In this document: piece after piece, positions 29,966 to 39,409 of the stretch | Layout of the letters: the number at the start of each line of letters is the position of its first letter | Position numbering within the stretch: position 1 is the stretch's first letter | DNA from: JAZDJP01 sp043803805 | Lineage (GTDB): Bacteria > Planctomycetota > JAZDJP01 | Length of the DNA stretch: 41,050 bases | NCBI GenBank assembly: GCA_043803805.1 | Contig: JAZDJP010000145.1 | Location: 1 to 41,050 of the forward strand | Direction of reading: 5' to 3' | Position numbers and translations under genes: made by a program | Notes under the pieces: model-generated | The model's database searches: none | Told to the model about the DNA's origin: nothing | What the model saw: only the letters and a program-made list of their open reading frames with translations

Positions 29966-32812
29966 GTGGCCCGATATCCGACCTATGTCAACCTGGCCTC
30001 GGAGACCAGGAAGCGACTGGACTTGGCCGGCCGGTGGCATTTTCGCCTCGACCCGAAGAAACAGGGCCTGGCGCAAAAATGGTTTCTCCCGGGGAGGAAT
30101 CTGCGCGAAACCATCCGCGTTCCCGGCACCTGGCAGACACAAGGCTTCGGGAAGGAGCGCAGCCGGGCGCACGACAGGTATGGGTCAGCCGTGGCGCCGA
30201 AACATCAGTACCTGGGAGATGCCTGGTATAAGCGCACGTTCAGGGTTCCCGGGGAATGGTTGGGAAAGCGGGTATGGCTGAAGATTGCGGGCGTCAACCC
30301 TTCCTGCGACGTCTGGGTGAACGGTTGGCCGGCCGGGAAATGCCGGCATCCGGGGGTCCCCGCCGCGTTTGACATCACCGCGGGGGCGCGCCCGGGCGCG
30401 GAGAACGACATCACCATCAGGGTCCACGAAGCCAACCGGGGCCTGGGCATGTGGTACAACCTCATGACGTTCTGGAGCGGGCTATGGGGGGACGTTCAGA
30501 TCGAGGCGACGGCGCGAACCTGGATCGACGACCTCTTCGTCGTTCCGGACGTCGACAACTCCAGAGCCGTCCTGCGCGGCCGGATCGGCGGGGCCGGGGA
30601 AGCGGAAGGCCGGCTGACGCTGGAGGCGGAGGTCTTTCCGGCGCGGGGGAACGGGCCTCGGGACCGGCGGGAAGTGCGGCTGACGCCCGGGCGGAACGCG
30701 ACGTTCGAAGCGGCCGTTCCCCTGCAGGACGTACGCCTCTGGTCGCCGGAGGACCCCTTCCTTTACCGGGCGAGGTTGGTCCTGCGAAAGAATGGGGAAA
30801 TCGTGGACTCGGCGTCCACCCGTTTCGGAATGCGGAAACTGGAGGCTCGCGGCGCGCGGTTGTACCTCAATAACCGGCCCCTGTACGTGCGCGGTTGCGG
30901 CGACGACGGGATGTATCCTCTGACGCTTTGTCCCGAGCGGGACGGCGCCGAGCTCCGCCGGCGATTCCGCCTCATCAAGAGTTACGGGTTCAACTCCGTT
31001 TATCCCTGCGCCATCATGCAGCCGGAGGAATACCTCGACGCCGCCGATGAGACCGGCGTCCTCATCCAGTACAACATCGGCGCGCTGCTGGCCTTCGAAC
31101 GGAAGGGCGGCCCCGGGGCGGTGCCCGACGTCTCCGCCGCGGAGCGGCGCCGGCTCGTCGAGGAGCAGTGGCGCGCGGTGCTCCAGTGGACGCAGAATCA
31201 CCCCTCAATCGCCATATACGCCCCTGGATCGGAACTGAGCGGCCGGGGTTGCAAAAGGCTCTACCACATAGCCAGGCGCAAGGACCCCACGCGCTTCATC
31301 CTCAGCTGGGCCGAGGGGGTCGGAGACCGGAGCGCCACCGATGTGATCAGCCTCACGCAGTCCCTGTACTACACGGAGGACGCTTCGGAAGAACTGCACA
31401 CGATCATTGACGAGACCGTCGTTCCCTGGAAGAACCCGGAGGGGAAGCCGGGATTGCTCCACGAGTACTGCGGCGCCGAGGCCTTGCCGGATCCGCGGCT
31501 CACGCGCATGTATCGGCAGGGCCACGGTCTCACGGCCAAGAAGGAGATTGCTGTCGAGAAGGACCTGCGTGCGCTCGGACTGACGGGACTGACCGGGACG
31601 CTGGTCGCCAACTCGCGGAAGATTGCCAACTCGTGCCGCAAAATGGTCATGGAGGAGGCGCGCAAGGCCCGCGGAATATCCGGCTACTATATGTGGCTGA
31701 TCCAGGACATCCCGGGATATCCGCAGGGCCTGTTTGATCCCTTCTGGAAACCCAAGGACATCGCCGCCAGGGAGTTTTCGAAGAGCAATGGCGAAACCGT
31801 CCTGCTGATGAATGAGCCGTCCTGCGAGACGAGGAGGTGCTTCCCCGCGGGCGCGCGGGTCAGGTTCGACATTCTGATCTCGCACCAGACGGAGAAACGC
31901 CTGCGCCGGGGCGCCATGGAATGGAATCTGCTTTCCAGGACGGACGGGCGCCCCCTTCTGGGGGGCAGGGTCTCCGGCATCCGGGTCAAGCCCTTCGCCG
32001 CCGGCAGGCTCTGCTCCATTGCGTTTACAGCGCCCGCCGTGAAGAAGGCGACGGCGGCGGAGTTTCGTGTCTCTCTCCGGAACGGGGGCATAAGGATCGA
32101 AAACAACTGGAATCTGTGGCTCTACCCCGGCAGGAGTTATCAGCCTCCTGTGGGGAAGGTGTGCCTCTATGCTGATAACGAGACGACGCGAGAGTTGGGC
32201 CGATGCTTCCCATCCATGGACCCATGGCGGGGAACGATGCCGGAGGTGGTCATTACCAACCGCCTCGACGAGAAGACGTTGCCCCATCTGGCGAAAGGGG
32301 GGACGGTCGTGTTGCTCCAGTCCGGCAACCGCAAGCTTTTGCCGACGCAGTTTTTCCCGCGCTGGCCGATGACCGACGGCGGCCTGAACATCAACGCCAC
32401 GGTCGTGAAGAATCACCCGCTGATGGCCGCTTTCCCCCACGAGGGATTCTGCGACTACCAGTTCTATCACCTCATCATGGATCCCCGGACAAAACCGGAT
32501 GTTTACAGCGATTACCGCGACCTGGTGGGAGTTGGAGGCGTGGCCTTCGGACTGGAAGGGATCCGGACCAGGATCCAACCGATCATCCGGGTATATCATC
32601 GAAAAGCCAACGCCGCCTACATGTTCGAAGCCCGGGTGGGCCAGGGCCGGCTGCTGGCCACCACCCTGAGGCTGGCCGAGACGGTGAACCTGTTCCCGGA
32701 GTCTGCATATCTCTTCGAGCGGGTCCTCCGGTACGTCACCGGAAACCATTTCGATCCGAAAACGCGCCTTGCGCCCGGCGAGATGTCCAAGCTCGGCTTG
32801 GTGCAACACTAA
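29966..32812 (+). CDS. Glycoside hydrolase family 2 enzyme with GATase-like C-terminal domain
   Basis: 948 aa from the GTG at 29966, chosen because AAAGGAGG lies 5 bases before it; earlier in-frame ATGs exist. Order: jelly-roll sugar-binding domain (about 15-180, LDLAGRWHFRLDPKKQG; VWLKIAGVNPSCDVWVNGWP), Ig-like domain (about 185-290), TIM barrel (about 295-600). The acid/base region reads YAPGSELSG with E423; the family norm is NE, so the Asn is Ser here. The nucleophile is E500 in LLHEYCG. A C-terminal region (about 740-930, VVITNRLDEKTLPHLAKGGT) looks like a glutamine-amidotransferase-like domain found in some GH2 proteins. No signal peptide, so it acts inside the cell on an imported glycoside (beta-galactoside, glucuronide or mannoside unknown). 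Confidence 0.88.
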   Translation: MARYPTYVNLASETRKRLDLAGRWHFRLDPKKQGLAQKWFLPGRNLRETIRVPGTWQTQGFGKERSRAHDRYGSAVAPKHQYLGDAWYKRTFRVPGEWLGKRVWLKIAGVNPSCDVWVNGWPAGKCRHPGVPAAFDITAGARPGAENDITIRVHEANRGLGMWYNLMTFWSGLWGDVQIEATARTWIDDLFVVPDVDNSRAVLRGRIGGAGEAEGRLTLEAEVFPARGNGPRDRREVRLTPGRNATFEAAVPLQDVRLWSPEDPFLYRARLVLRKNGEIVDSASTRFGMRKLEARGARLYLNNRPLYVRGCGDDGMYPLTLCPERDGAELRRRFRLIKSYGFNSVYPCAIMQPEEYLDAADETGVLIQYNIGALLAFERKGGPGAVPDVSAAERRRLVEEQWRAVLQWTQNHPSIAIYAPGSELSGRGCKRLYHIARRKDPTRFILSWAEGVGDRSATDVISLTQSLYYTEDASEELHTIIDETVVPWKNPEGKPGLLHEYCGAEALPDPRLTRMYRQGHGLTAKKEIAVEKDLRALGLTGLTGTLVANSRKIANSCRKMVMEEARKARGISGYYMWLIQDIPGYPQGLFDPFWKPKDIAAREFSKSNGETVLLMNEPSCETRRCFPAGARVRFDILISHQTEKRLRRGAMEWNLLSRTDGRPLLGGRVSGIRVKPFAAGRLCSIAFTAPAVKKATAAEFRVSLRNGGIRIENNWNLWLYPGRSYQPPVGKVCLYADNETTRELGRCFPSMDPWRGTMPEVVITNRLDEKTLPHLAKGGTVVLLQSGNRKLLPTQFFPRWPMTDGGLNINATVVKNHPLMAAFPHEGFCDYQFYHLIMDPRTKPDVYSDYRDLVGVGGVAFGLEGIRTRIQPIIRVYHRKANAAYMFEARVGQGRLLATTLRLAETVNLFPESAYLFERVLRYVTGNHFDPKTRLAPGEMSKLGLVQH

Positions 32813-32821
32813 GAGGCCCAG

Positions 32822-35203
32822 ATGCGCATACGCGACAACCCGTGGTTGCTCCCCCGGGAGATGGTCGAAAACGTCGTCGAGTTCCCCGCCTACCCGAACC
32901 ACGACTGCATCTGGTCCCTGACGCGGGGGCTGAACGCGAAGGTCTATTTCGGCCTGGGGGCGGAGGGCAGGGGGGACTCGGCGCGCTTCATGGAGCACGA
33001 CCCGGCCACGGGCCGCACGCGCGAGATCGCGGACATGGCCGTCCTGACCAAGGACTTCCTCAAGCCCGGGAAGATCCCCAACAGCAAGCTGCACTTCTCG
33101 CTCTGCGTCGGCAAGACCGGGATGATCTACGGCGCCACCCATCCCACGGCGCCCCCGCCGGGGGAGAAGATGATCGACAGCTTCGGCACCTTCGGGAACC
33201 CCGACTGCGGCCACACCGGCAGCTTCGTCTTCCGCTACGATCCGGCCACGGACAGGATCGAGAACCTGGGCCTGGTCGCCCCCTGGGAAGGCATCCGCAC
33301 GATGGTCATGGACCGGGAGCGCGAGATCCTCTACTGCCTCACCTACCCGCGCGTGCACCTCCTGGCGTTCGAGCTGGCCGGCGGCAAGGTGACCGATCAC
33401 GGGCGCGTGGCCATGACGGGGTCGTTCGACCTCCTGGTGGACGAGCGCGGGCGGGTCTACGGCACCAACGACGCCGGCAACTTCTACTGCTTCGATCCCG
33501 AGAAGCAGGCCATCGTCGATCTGCCCCTCCGCACGCCGGGGCTCCCACACCGCCGAAGCCCCTACAACTTCCTCTGGTACCCGTTCCACCACCCGGAGGA
33601 CGGGCGCCGGCTGTACGGCGGCACCTACTACGACGGGCACCTCTTTCGCCTGGATCCCGCCGCCCCCGGCGAGGTTACGCTGGAGGACCTCGGCTACGGC
33701 TGGGGGCCGGAGCCCGGCCCCGGCGAGTGCTGGGCGGCGGACTACATCCAGACGCCGGTCTTCGGCCGGAAGAACGTGCTCTATTACGGATTTGCCAGCA
33801 TCTGGGAGCAGGTCCACCTGGTGGGCTTCGACTTGGACACGGGCGCCAAAGTGGACTTCGGCGGCATTTCCCTCGCCGGGATGGACTCGGGATTTCTCTC
33901 CGCCTCGGCGGCCTCGCCGGACCGCTCGCGCCTGTATTTCGCGGACATCACCATGAAAGGCAGGGCCCGCATCCTCGTCGTCCGCTCCACCGCGGAGGAC
34001 TTCGCCCGGGCGCTGGAGCGGCAGAAGGCGGGCGGCAAGCGCCCCGCCGCGGCCGCCGCCGCGCCGGCCGTACGGGAAGAGTTCGACCTCCAGGCCTCCG
34101 AGATCATGTCCGTATCCGAGCCCTTCCGCCGGCACGCGTTTCCGTTTGTCGAGGAGGGCCGGCTGGCGCTGCGCGAGCTCAACTTCCTCGGCGTGAGCCC
34201 GGCCATCCCCGCCGGGGAGTGCGCGATCAAGGCGCTGGCCATGGGCCCGGGCGGCCGGGTCTATGGCGTCACCGGCGGGCGGCGGGCGCACCTCTTCCTC
34301 TATGACCCCTACCCACTCAACGACCACGTCGTGGACCTTGGCCTCATCGGCGGGGAGGAGTCGGCCTGCGGGCAGATGGTCTGGGCCGGCGGCCGCCTCT
34401 ACGGCGGGACGGCGCCGGACGGCCGTCTGTTCGCCTACGATCCCGCGGGCGAGTATTCGATCTTCTGGACCTCCAAACCAGGGACGGTCGAGATGCTGGC
34501 TTCACCGGCGCCCGGAGACCCCGTCCACGCGCTCCTGCCCGAGGCGGTCGAGGGGCGGCTTTACGGCCTGACGCGCGCCGGCCGGCTCTTCGCCTTCGAG
34601 ATTGCCGCCGGCCGGTGCGAGACGCTCGCGGAGATCGAGGCCCCGCATCTCTCCCCCGTCCTGGTGCGACGGTGCGGCAGGCTTTACGGCGCCAGGCGGA
34701 ACGGGGAGATGTTCGCATGGGACCTCGCGGCCGGCAAGCTCTCGGCCCTGCCCTGCAAGATCCCCGGAGGCAAAGGCCGGGACTTCCAGAACTCCTGGCG
34801 CTCCGCCGCCCGGGGGCCCAACGGCGAGATCGCCGGAGGAACCGAGGACGGCACGCTCTTCCTCTTCGATCCCGCCGGCCCGAGGTTGATCTGCCTGGGC
34901 CGCCCGGTGGCCGACAGCTGCATCCGGGCGCTCGACTTCCTCCCCGACGGTCGCCTCTATGGGATGGCCGGGGCGCCGGGGCGGATCTGCCATCTCTTCT
35001 GCCACGATCCGCGCGACCGCTCCATGCGTGACCTGGGCATCCCGGCGGTCAACTTTCCCAAGTCCTGGGTCGGCTACGAGTTCGACGCGATGGTCAGCTC
35101 GCCCGAGGGTTTCCTCTACCTGGGCGAGAGCGACAGAATCTCGCACCTGTTCATTTACGCGCCGCCAGTCAGGGCCGGGGGCGGAGGAATGGAGGCATCG
35201 TGA
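32822..35203 (+). CDS. Double beta-propeller protein, cytoplasmic
   Basis: 793 aa. Built almost wholly of blade repeats of the type GRxYGGTxxGxLFxxDP: GRVYGTNDAGNFYCFDPEKQ, RRLYGGTYYDGHLFRLDP, GRLYGGTAPDGRLFAYDP, GRLYGLTRAGRLFAFE, GRLYGARRNGEMFAWDLAAG. About 14 repeats form two propellers (about residues 20-400 and 440-785), joined by a linker with an Ala-rich stretch (about 400-420). No signal peptide, no membrane helix, no enzyme motif recognised; propellers can be lyases, epimerases or binding scaffolds. It starts 10 bases after the GH2 stop, and its last bases overlap the following GTG. Confidence 0.8.
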   Translation: MRIRDNPWLLPREMVENVVEFPAYPNHDCIWSLTRGLNAKVYFGLGAEGRGDSARFMEHDPATGRTREIADMAVLTKDFLKPGKIPNSKLHFSLCVGKTGMIYGATHPTAPPPGEKMIDSFGTFGNPDCGHTGSFVFRYDPATDRIENLGLVAPWEGIRTMVMDREREILYCLTYPRVHLLAFELAGGKVTDHGRVAMTGSFDLLVDERGRVYGTNDAGNFYCFDPEKQAIVDLPLRTPGLPHRRSPYNFLWYPFHHPEDGRRLYGGTYYDGHLFRLDPAAPGEVTLEDLGYGWGPEPGPGECWAADYIQTPVFGRKNVLYYGFASIWEQVHLVGFDLDTGAKVDFGGISLAGMDSGFLSASAASPDRSRLYFADITMKGRARILVVRSTAEDFARALERQKAGGKRPAAAAAAPAVREEFDLQASEIMSVSEPFRRHAFPFVEEGRLALRELNFLGVSPAIPAGECAIKALAMGPGGRVYGVTGGRRAHLFLYDPYPLNDHVVDLGLIGGEESACGQMVWAGGRLYGGTAPDGRLFAYDPAGEYSIFWTSKPGTVEMLASPAPGDPVHALLPEAVEGRLYGLTRAGRLFAFEIAAGRCETLAEIEAPHLSPVLVRRCGRLYGARRNGEMFAWDLAAGKLSALPCKIPGGKGRDFQNSWRSAARGPNGEIAGGTEDGTLFLFDPAGPRLICLGRPVADSCIRALDFLPDGRLYGMAGAPGRICHLFCHDPRDRSMRDLGIPAVNFPKSWVGYEFDAMVSSPEGFLYLGESDRISHLFIYAPPVRAGGGGMEAS

Positions 35204-37857
35204 GCCTGCTTGCCGGGGCGTGCGCCCTGGACATCAGCCCGCGCCAGGGGGCGTTTCTGGCGGGGTATCCGTATGTCGAACGCCGCGCCACCGGCGTGCA
35301 CGACCCCCTATGGGCCAGCGCGCTCTGCCTGCGATCCGGAGGCCGCGCGCTCCTGATTCTGACCCTTGACCTTCTCTTCATTGACACCGCCCTGGCCCGG
35401 AAACTGCGCCGGGACACGGCTGCCGGGCTGGACATTGAGGAGTCCGCCGTTTTCATCGGCTGCACCCACACGCACTCCGGGCCGGTCACCATCCGCTTCG
35501 GCGACCGGGGGCATCCCTTCGCCGTCACTCCCGCGCCGGACCCGGAGTATCTGTGCGGCCTGGAGGCCTTGGTCCTGGAGGCGGCCCGAGGAGCCTCCGC
35601 GGCATGCCGACCGGCCGTCGCGGCCTGGTCATCGGCCAGGGTCCAAGACGTGGGCGGCAACCGTCACGACCCGGACGGCCCGAGCGATCCGGAAGCCGGC
35701 ATCCTGGCGGTCAGGGACAAGGCCACCGGCTTGCTGCTCGGCGCTTCGGTGGTTTACGCGATGCACCCAACGGTACTACACGAGGATTCCACGCTGATCT
35801 CATCCGATTTCCCACACTTCGTCCGCGAGGAGATCAGGGCGTGCTTCGGGCCGCAGGTCACGACCCTCTATCACACCGGCGCCGCCGGGAATCAGAGTCC
35901 CCGCCACCATGTCAAGGCGCAGACCTTCGAAGAGGCGCGCCGCCTGGGCGGCGAACTTGGCCGGGCGATCTGCCGGGGCATGAAGCGTCTGGCTCCCGCC
36001 GAGTTCCGCGATGACCTGCGCCTGGACAGCCGGCTCTCCAGCGTTGATCTGGTGCGCCGCGCGATTCCCGCCAGGAGCGAGGCCGAGGACGGTATGCGGA
36101 GGTGCCGGGCCATCTACGATGACCTCAGGAAACGCAACGCTCCGTCTGCCCAGGTGCGGACCGCGGAGTGCGACCTGTTCGGCGCCGACAGCGTTCTTCA
36201 ATTGACCGCCTGCAACGAGGCGGGCCGGCTGGAGCCCATTCTCTCCGGACTCAGCCCGGCGGACGTCCAGGCGCTCAGGATCGGCGACGGGTTCCTGATC
36301 GGTCTGCCCGGCGAGCTGTTCGTCGAGTACGCCCTGGACATCAAGGCGCGCACCTCCGTCAGGACCCACATCATCGGCCTGGTCAATGGCGATCTTATGG
36401 GCTACATCGTGACGGAGGAGGCCTCGCGGCAGAACTGGTACGAGGCCCATAACCGGGTCTTCGAGCCCGCGTCCGGCCGGCGCATTGCCGACGCGGCCGT
36501 CAGGCTGGTGGCGGATATGCGCGGCCATGGCGCCGACGGGGCGCGCCGGGCCGATGGGGCGTTGACGCCAATGGCGGTGCTGTCACTCGACCTCGGCTCC
36601 ACGAGCCTCAAAGCCGGCGTGTTTGGCGACGGCCTTGCGCTGTTGGGAACAGCCCGTCATCCGCTCGGCTGCCGGAGCATCACGGCTCCCGGGAGCGCCG
36701 AGTTCGGCTGCGGGGAGTTCCTGGCGGGCATACGCCAGTGCATCCGTGACGCCATGGCTTCGGCCGCCGTTCGGAGCGGTGATATCGGGTGCATAAGCGT
36801 CACCAGCCAGGCGCAGACCTTCGTGATCACGGACAGGGGGAACCGGCCGCAGGGCCCCTTTGTCAGCTGGATGGACTGGGGCGCCGGGGAAACCTGCGCA
36901 AGGATGTCCGGTGAAGCACCCTGGACCGGACTCGGCGAACACGCGAGCTTCAGCGAACTCCTCCCCCCGCTGACGGTGTGCCTGCTCAAACAGCGGATGG
37001 ACCGCGGGCTCATCACGGTGGGCAAGGCCGGGATGCTGCAGTTCCTGCCGACATTTCTCTGCTCCATGTTCGGGACCGCCCCCCTTGTGGATCGAAACCT
37101 CGCGGCGATGAGCGGGCTCTATTCGTTGACGCAGGACGATTGGTGGAGCGAGGCCCTGGCCGATCTGGGCCTGGGCGTGGACAACCTTCCCCGCGTCCGC
37201 GCGACCGGCGAAGTCTGTGCCGTGACCGGATCCTCCGCCCGAGGTTTCGGGCTGGCCAGCGGCATCCCTATCGTGCTGGCCGGCAACGACCAGACCGCCG
37301 GGGCCTTTGGCGCCGAACTGCACCGCAACGGGAACATCCTCGTTACCCTGGGCACGGCCCACGTTGCCTACGCACACAAGCCCGGGCTGCCGGCGGCTGC
37401 GCCGGGCCTGATCCGCGGACCATACCCGGGCGGCGGGGCCTATCTGATGGCCGCCGAAAGCCGCGGCGGCAACGTGACGGACTGGGCGGCGCGCAAGATG
37501 CTCGGCGAGTTGCGCCGCGACGAGTTCTTCGCGCTCGCCGCGGCATCGCCGGCCGGCGCCAACGGCCTGGGCTTCCGGGCCGATCCGCGAGGCTGCGGGG
37601 AATGGCTGGGCCGGCGCCCCGGCCACCGTCCGGCCGACCAGGCCCGCAGCGTCCTGGAATGCCTGGCCGGAATCATCGGAGAAATGCTGGACCGGCTCGA
37701 CCCCGCCCGCCGGGCGGAGGTGCTGGTCGCCGGCGGAGGGAGCACCCAACCGGCGTGGCTGGAAATCATCGGGAAACGGACCGGTCGGAATATAACCCGC
37801 AGCCTTGGGGACCCGCTCCGCGGCGCAGCGCTGATGACCCGGGCAAGCGGCCGTTGA
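35200..37857 (+). CDS. Fusion of neutral-ceramidase-like amidase and FGGY carbohydrate kinase
   Basis: 885 aa, GTG overlapping the propeller-gene stop. Residues 1-440 resemble the neutral/alkaline ceramidase N-terminal domain (PF04734 type). The zinc ligands known from Pseudomonas ceramidase are placed as expected: GCTHTHSGP (H90, H92), VVYAMHPTVL (H189), LPGELFVEY (E372), and MGYIVTEEAS (Y402), plus HTGAAGNQSP. From M458 (MAVLSLDLGSTSLKAGVFGD) an FGGY kinase of 428 aa follows, with SWMDWGAGE, VTLGTAHVAYA and VLVAGGGSTQPAWLEI. It has no signal peptide, unlike exported ceramidases. Likely to hydrolyse an amide of a sugar or sphingoid-like compound and phosphorylate the product. A lost stop between two former genes is the alternative. 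Confidence 0.85.
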   Translation: MSLLAGACALDISPRQGAFLAGYPYVERRATGVHDPLWASALCLRSGGRALLILTLDLLFIDTALARKLRRDTAAGLDIEESAVFIGCTHTHSGPVTIRFGDRGHPFAVTPAPDPEYLCGLEALVLEAARGASAACRPAVAAWSSARVQDVGGNRHDPDGPSDPEAGILAVRDKATGLLLGASVVYAMHPTVLHEDSTLISSDFPHFVREEIRACFGPQVTTLYHTGAAGNQSPRHHVKAQTFEEARRLGGELGRAICRGMKRLAPAEFRDDLRLDSRLSSVDLVRRAIPARSEAEDGMRRCRAIYDDLRKRNAPSAQVRTAECDLFGADSVLQLTACNEAGRLEPILSGLSPADVQALRIGDGFLIGLPGELFVEYALDIKARTSVRTHIIGLVNGDLMGYIVTEEASRQNWYEAHNRVFEPASGRRIADAAVRLVADMRGHGADGARRADGALTPMAVLSLDLGSTSLKAGVFGDGLALLGTARHPLGCRSITAPGSAEFGCGEFLAGIRQCIRDAMASAAVRSGDIGCISVTSQAQTFVITDRGNRPQGPFVSWMDWGAGETCARMSGEAPWTGLGEHASFSELLPPLTVCLLKQRMDRGLITVGKAGMLQFLPTFLCSMFGTAPLVDRNLAAMSGLYSLTQDDWWSEALADLGLGVDNLPRVRATGEVCAVTGSSARGFGLASGIPIVLAGNDQTAGAFGAELHRNGNILVTLGTAHVAYAHKPGLPAAAPGLIRGPYPGGGAYLMAAESRGGNVTDWAARKMLGELRRDEFFALAAASPAGANGLGFRADPRGCGEWLGRRPGHRPADQARSVLECLAGIIGEMLDRLDPARRAEVLVAGGGSTQPAWLEIIGKRTGRNITRSLGDPLRGAALMTRASGR

Positions 37858-37874
37858 AAAACAGAAGGTCAGGG

Positions 37875-38810
37875 ATGTCAGCATTCACGTACAGTCCGTC
37901 AAGGCACGTTCCGTTCCGCGATGTGAAGGTTCTGAACCGAGTGCGCGCGATCCGGCGCTCGGACATCACCCGGCACCCCAACCCGGACTTCCGGATCAGC
38001 ATCGTGCCGGACGCGGATTTCGAGACCCGGTGGACACAGGACATCTTCGCGCGGATCAAGCGCTCCGCCGAGGAGGGCCGCCGGCTTGTCCTGATCCTCC
38101 CCAACCCCTATCCGGGCTACCGCGTTGTGTCCTGGCTGATCAACATCTGCCGCGTGGACTGCAGCCGCCTGCACATCTTCATCATGGACGAGTACGCCGA
38201 CGAAAACGGCAACGTGGCGCCTGAGACCTGGCCGCAAGGCTTCATGCACTCCTTCAAGAAGAACTTCTACGGCGAAATCGATCCGGCACTGCGGCCGGGC
38301 GAGAAGCAGATCCACGGCCCCACCACCAAGAACATCCGCGACTACAGCAAGATGATCTCCGACCTGGGCGGCGCCGACGTATGCTACTCCGGTCCGGGCT
38401 GGACCGGCCACCTGGCCTTCGTGGAGCCGGACGCCCCTGAGTTCGCGGCCGGCAGTCTGAAGGAATGGACGCAACTGGGTGCGCGCATTGTGACCCTGAG
38501 CCCTTTCACACTGGCGCAGAACTCACTCCACGGCAGCTTCGGCATGAGCGGCGACCTGGCGGCGGTGCCGCCGCGGGCCGCCACCATCGGCCCGGCCGAC
38601 GCGCTCGGCGCCAGGTTCAGAATCCAGGCGCACGCCCTGCGCATCCACGGAACGGCCACCAGCTGGCAGCGGCTGATGACACGACTTGTGATTCATGGGC
38701 CGGTGACGCCGCTGATTCCGGAATCCGTCTGCCAACTGGCCCGTACCGACGTCTGGGTGTCGGAAAACAATGCCCGGGACATTGCGCCGGACTGGGACAA
38801 GGGGTACTGA
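37875..38810 (+). CDS. Glucosamine-6-phosphate deaminase/isomerase-like protein
   Basis: 311 aa, ATG at 37875 after AAGGTCAGGG. NagB/RpiA/SOL fold: LVLILPNPYPGYRVVSWLIN at the phosphate-binding side, IFIMDEYADENG (D105, E106, matching the NagB catalytic base region), GPGWTGHLAFVEP (H179, E184) and ALGARFRIQAHALRIHG. NagB normally has DGH; here it is TGH (T177), so the Asp that orients the catalytic histidine is missing. Also the N-terminal 30 residues differ from NagB. It probably deaminates or isomerises a related sugar phosphate. It follows the kinase fusion by 17 bases. Confidence 0.8.
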   Translation: MSAFTYSPSRHVPFRDVKVLNRVRAIRRSDITRHPNPDFRISIVPDADFETRWTQDIFARIKRSAEEGRRLVLILPNPYPGYRVVSWLINICRVDCSRLHIFIMDEYADENGNVAPETWPQGFMHSFKKNFYGEIDPALRPGEKQIHGPTTKNIRDYSKMISDLGGADVCYSGPGWTGHLAFVEPDAPEFAAGSLKEWTQLGARIVTLSPFTLAQNSLHGSFGMSGDLAAVPPRAATIGPADALGARFRIQAHALRIHGTATSWQRLMTRLVIHGPVTPLIPESVCQLARTDVWVSENNARDIAPDWDKGY

Positions 38811-38849
38811 ATTCCACGCGGCGCCAACCGAACCACGAAAGGAGCAACC

Positions 38850-39350
38850 ATGACCGTCTACCACAACGCCTTCCGTGTCGTCAGCAACCAGCGCAGGCCT
38901 GTGTTCCACGACGTCACCGCCGAGGTCAGGAAAGCGGTGGCCGAGTCGGGGGTGACCAACGGCCTGGCGGCCGTCTTCTCCCAGCACACCACCTGCAGCA
39001 TCATGATCCAGGAGGAGTCCCACGACGCAACCCACCACGGCACCAAGTTCCTGCTCCAGGACCTGCTGGACGTCTTCGAAAAGATGATCCCCGCCTGCAG
39101 AAAGGAAGGCCAGTATCTGCACCCGGGTCCCGAGCATATCCGGCACGCCACGGGCAACTTGGGCGAGAAGGCCTCCTGGAGCCTGAACACCGACGCCCAT
39201 CTGCGCTCCTGCCTGATGGGAAGGTCGGAGACCATCCCGATCGTCAACGGAAAACTTGAGCTCGGCGAGTTCGGTCAGGTGTACTTCGTGGACTTCGACT
39301 CGGTGCGGGACAGGGAGCGCACCGTTCGCGTGCAGATTGTGGGCGAGTAA
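38850..39350 (+). CDS. YjbQ family protein (UPF0047)
   Basis: 166 aa, ATG at 38850 after AAAGGAGCAACC. The family signature is clear: AVFSQHTTCSIMIQEESHD and GNLGEKASWSLNTDAHLRSC, then LMGRSETIPIVNG, LELGEFGQVYFVDFD and RERTVRVQIVGE. YjbQ proteins are small cytoplasmic enzymes; some complement thiamine-phosphate synthase mutants weakly, but the true substrate is not established. It is slightly longer than usual (about 140) because of an insertion around residues 60-100. It lies 39 bases after the NagB-like gene and 59 before the next, in the same operon. Confidence 0.92.
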   Translation: MTVYHNAFRVVSNQRRPVFHDVTAEVRKAVAESGVTNGLAAVFSQHTTCSIMIQEESHDATHHGTKFLLQDLLDVFEKMIPACRKEGQYLHPGPEHIRHATGNLGEKASWSLNTDAHLRSCLMGRSETIPIVNGKLELGEFGQVYFVDFDSVRDRERTVRVQIVGE

Positions 39351-39409
39351 ACCTCGGCGGAAAACCGTGGCCGGCAGCGCGGGATGACTGCCGCTGGGAG
39401 GAGAACGCC

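Noticed and set aside
31205..34327. 1040-codon open frame on the minus strand
   Set aside because: It lies antisense to the GH2 and propeller genes, which have clear domains; the translation has no recognisable motif and reflects GC-rich codon bias.
36978..38810. 610-codon plus-strand frame starting inside the kinase
   Set aside because: The N-terminal half is an out-of-frame reading of the FGGY domain; the real NagB-like gene starts at 37875.
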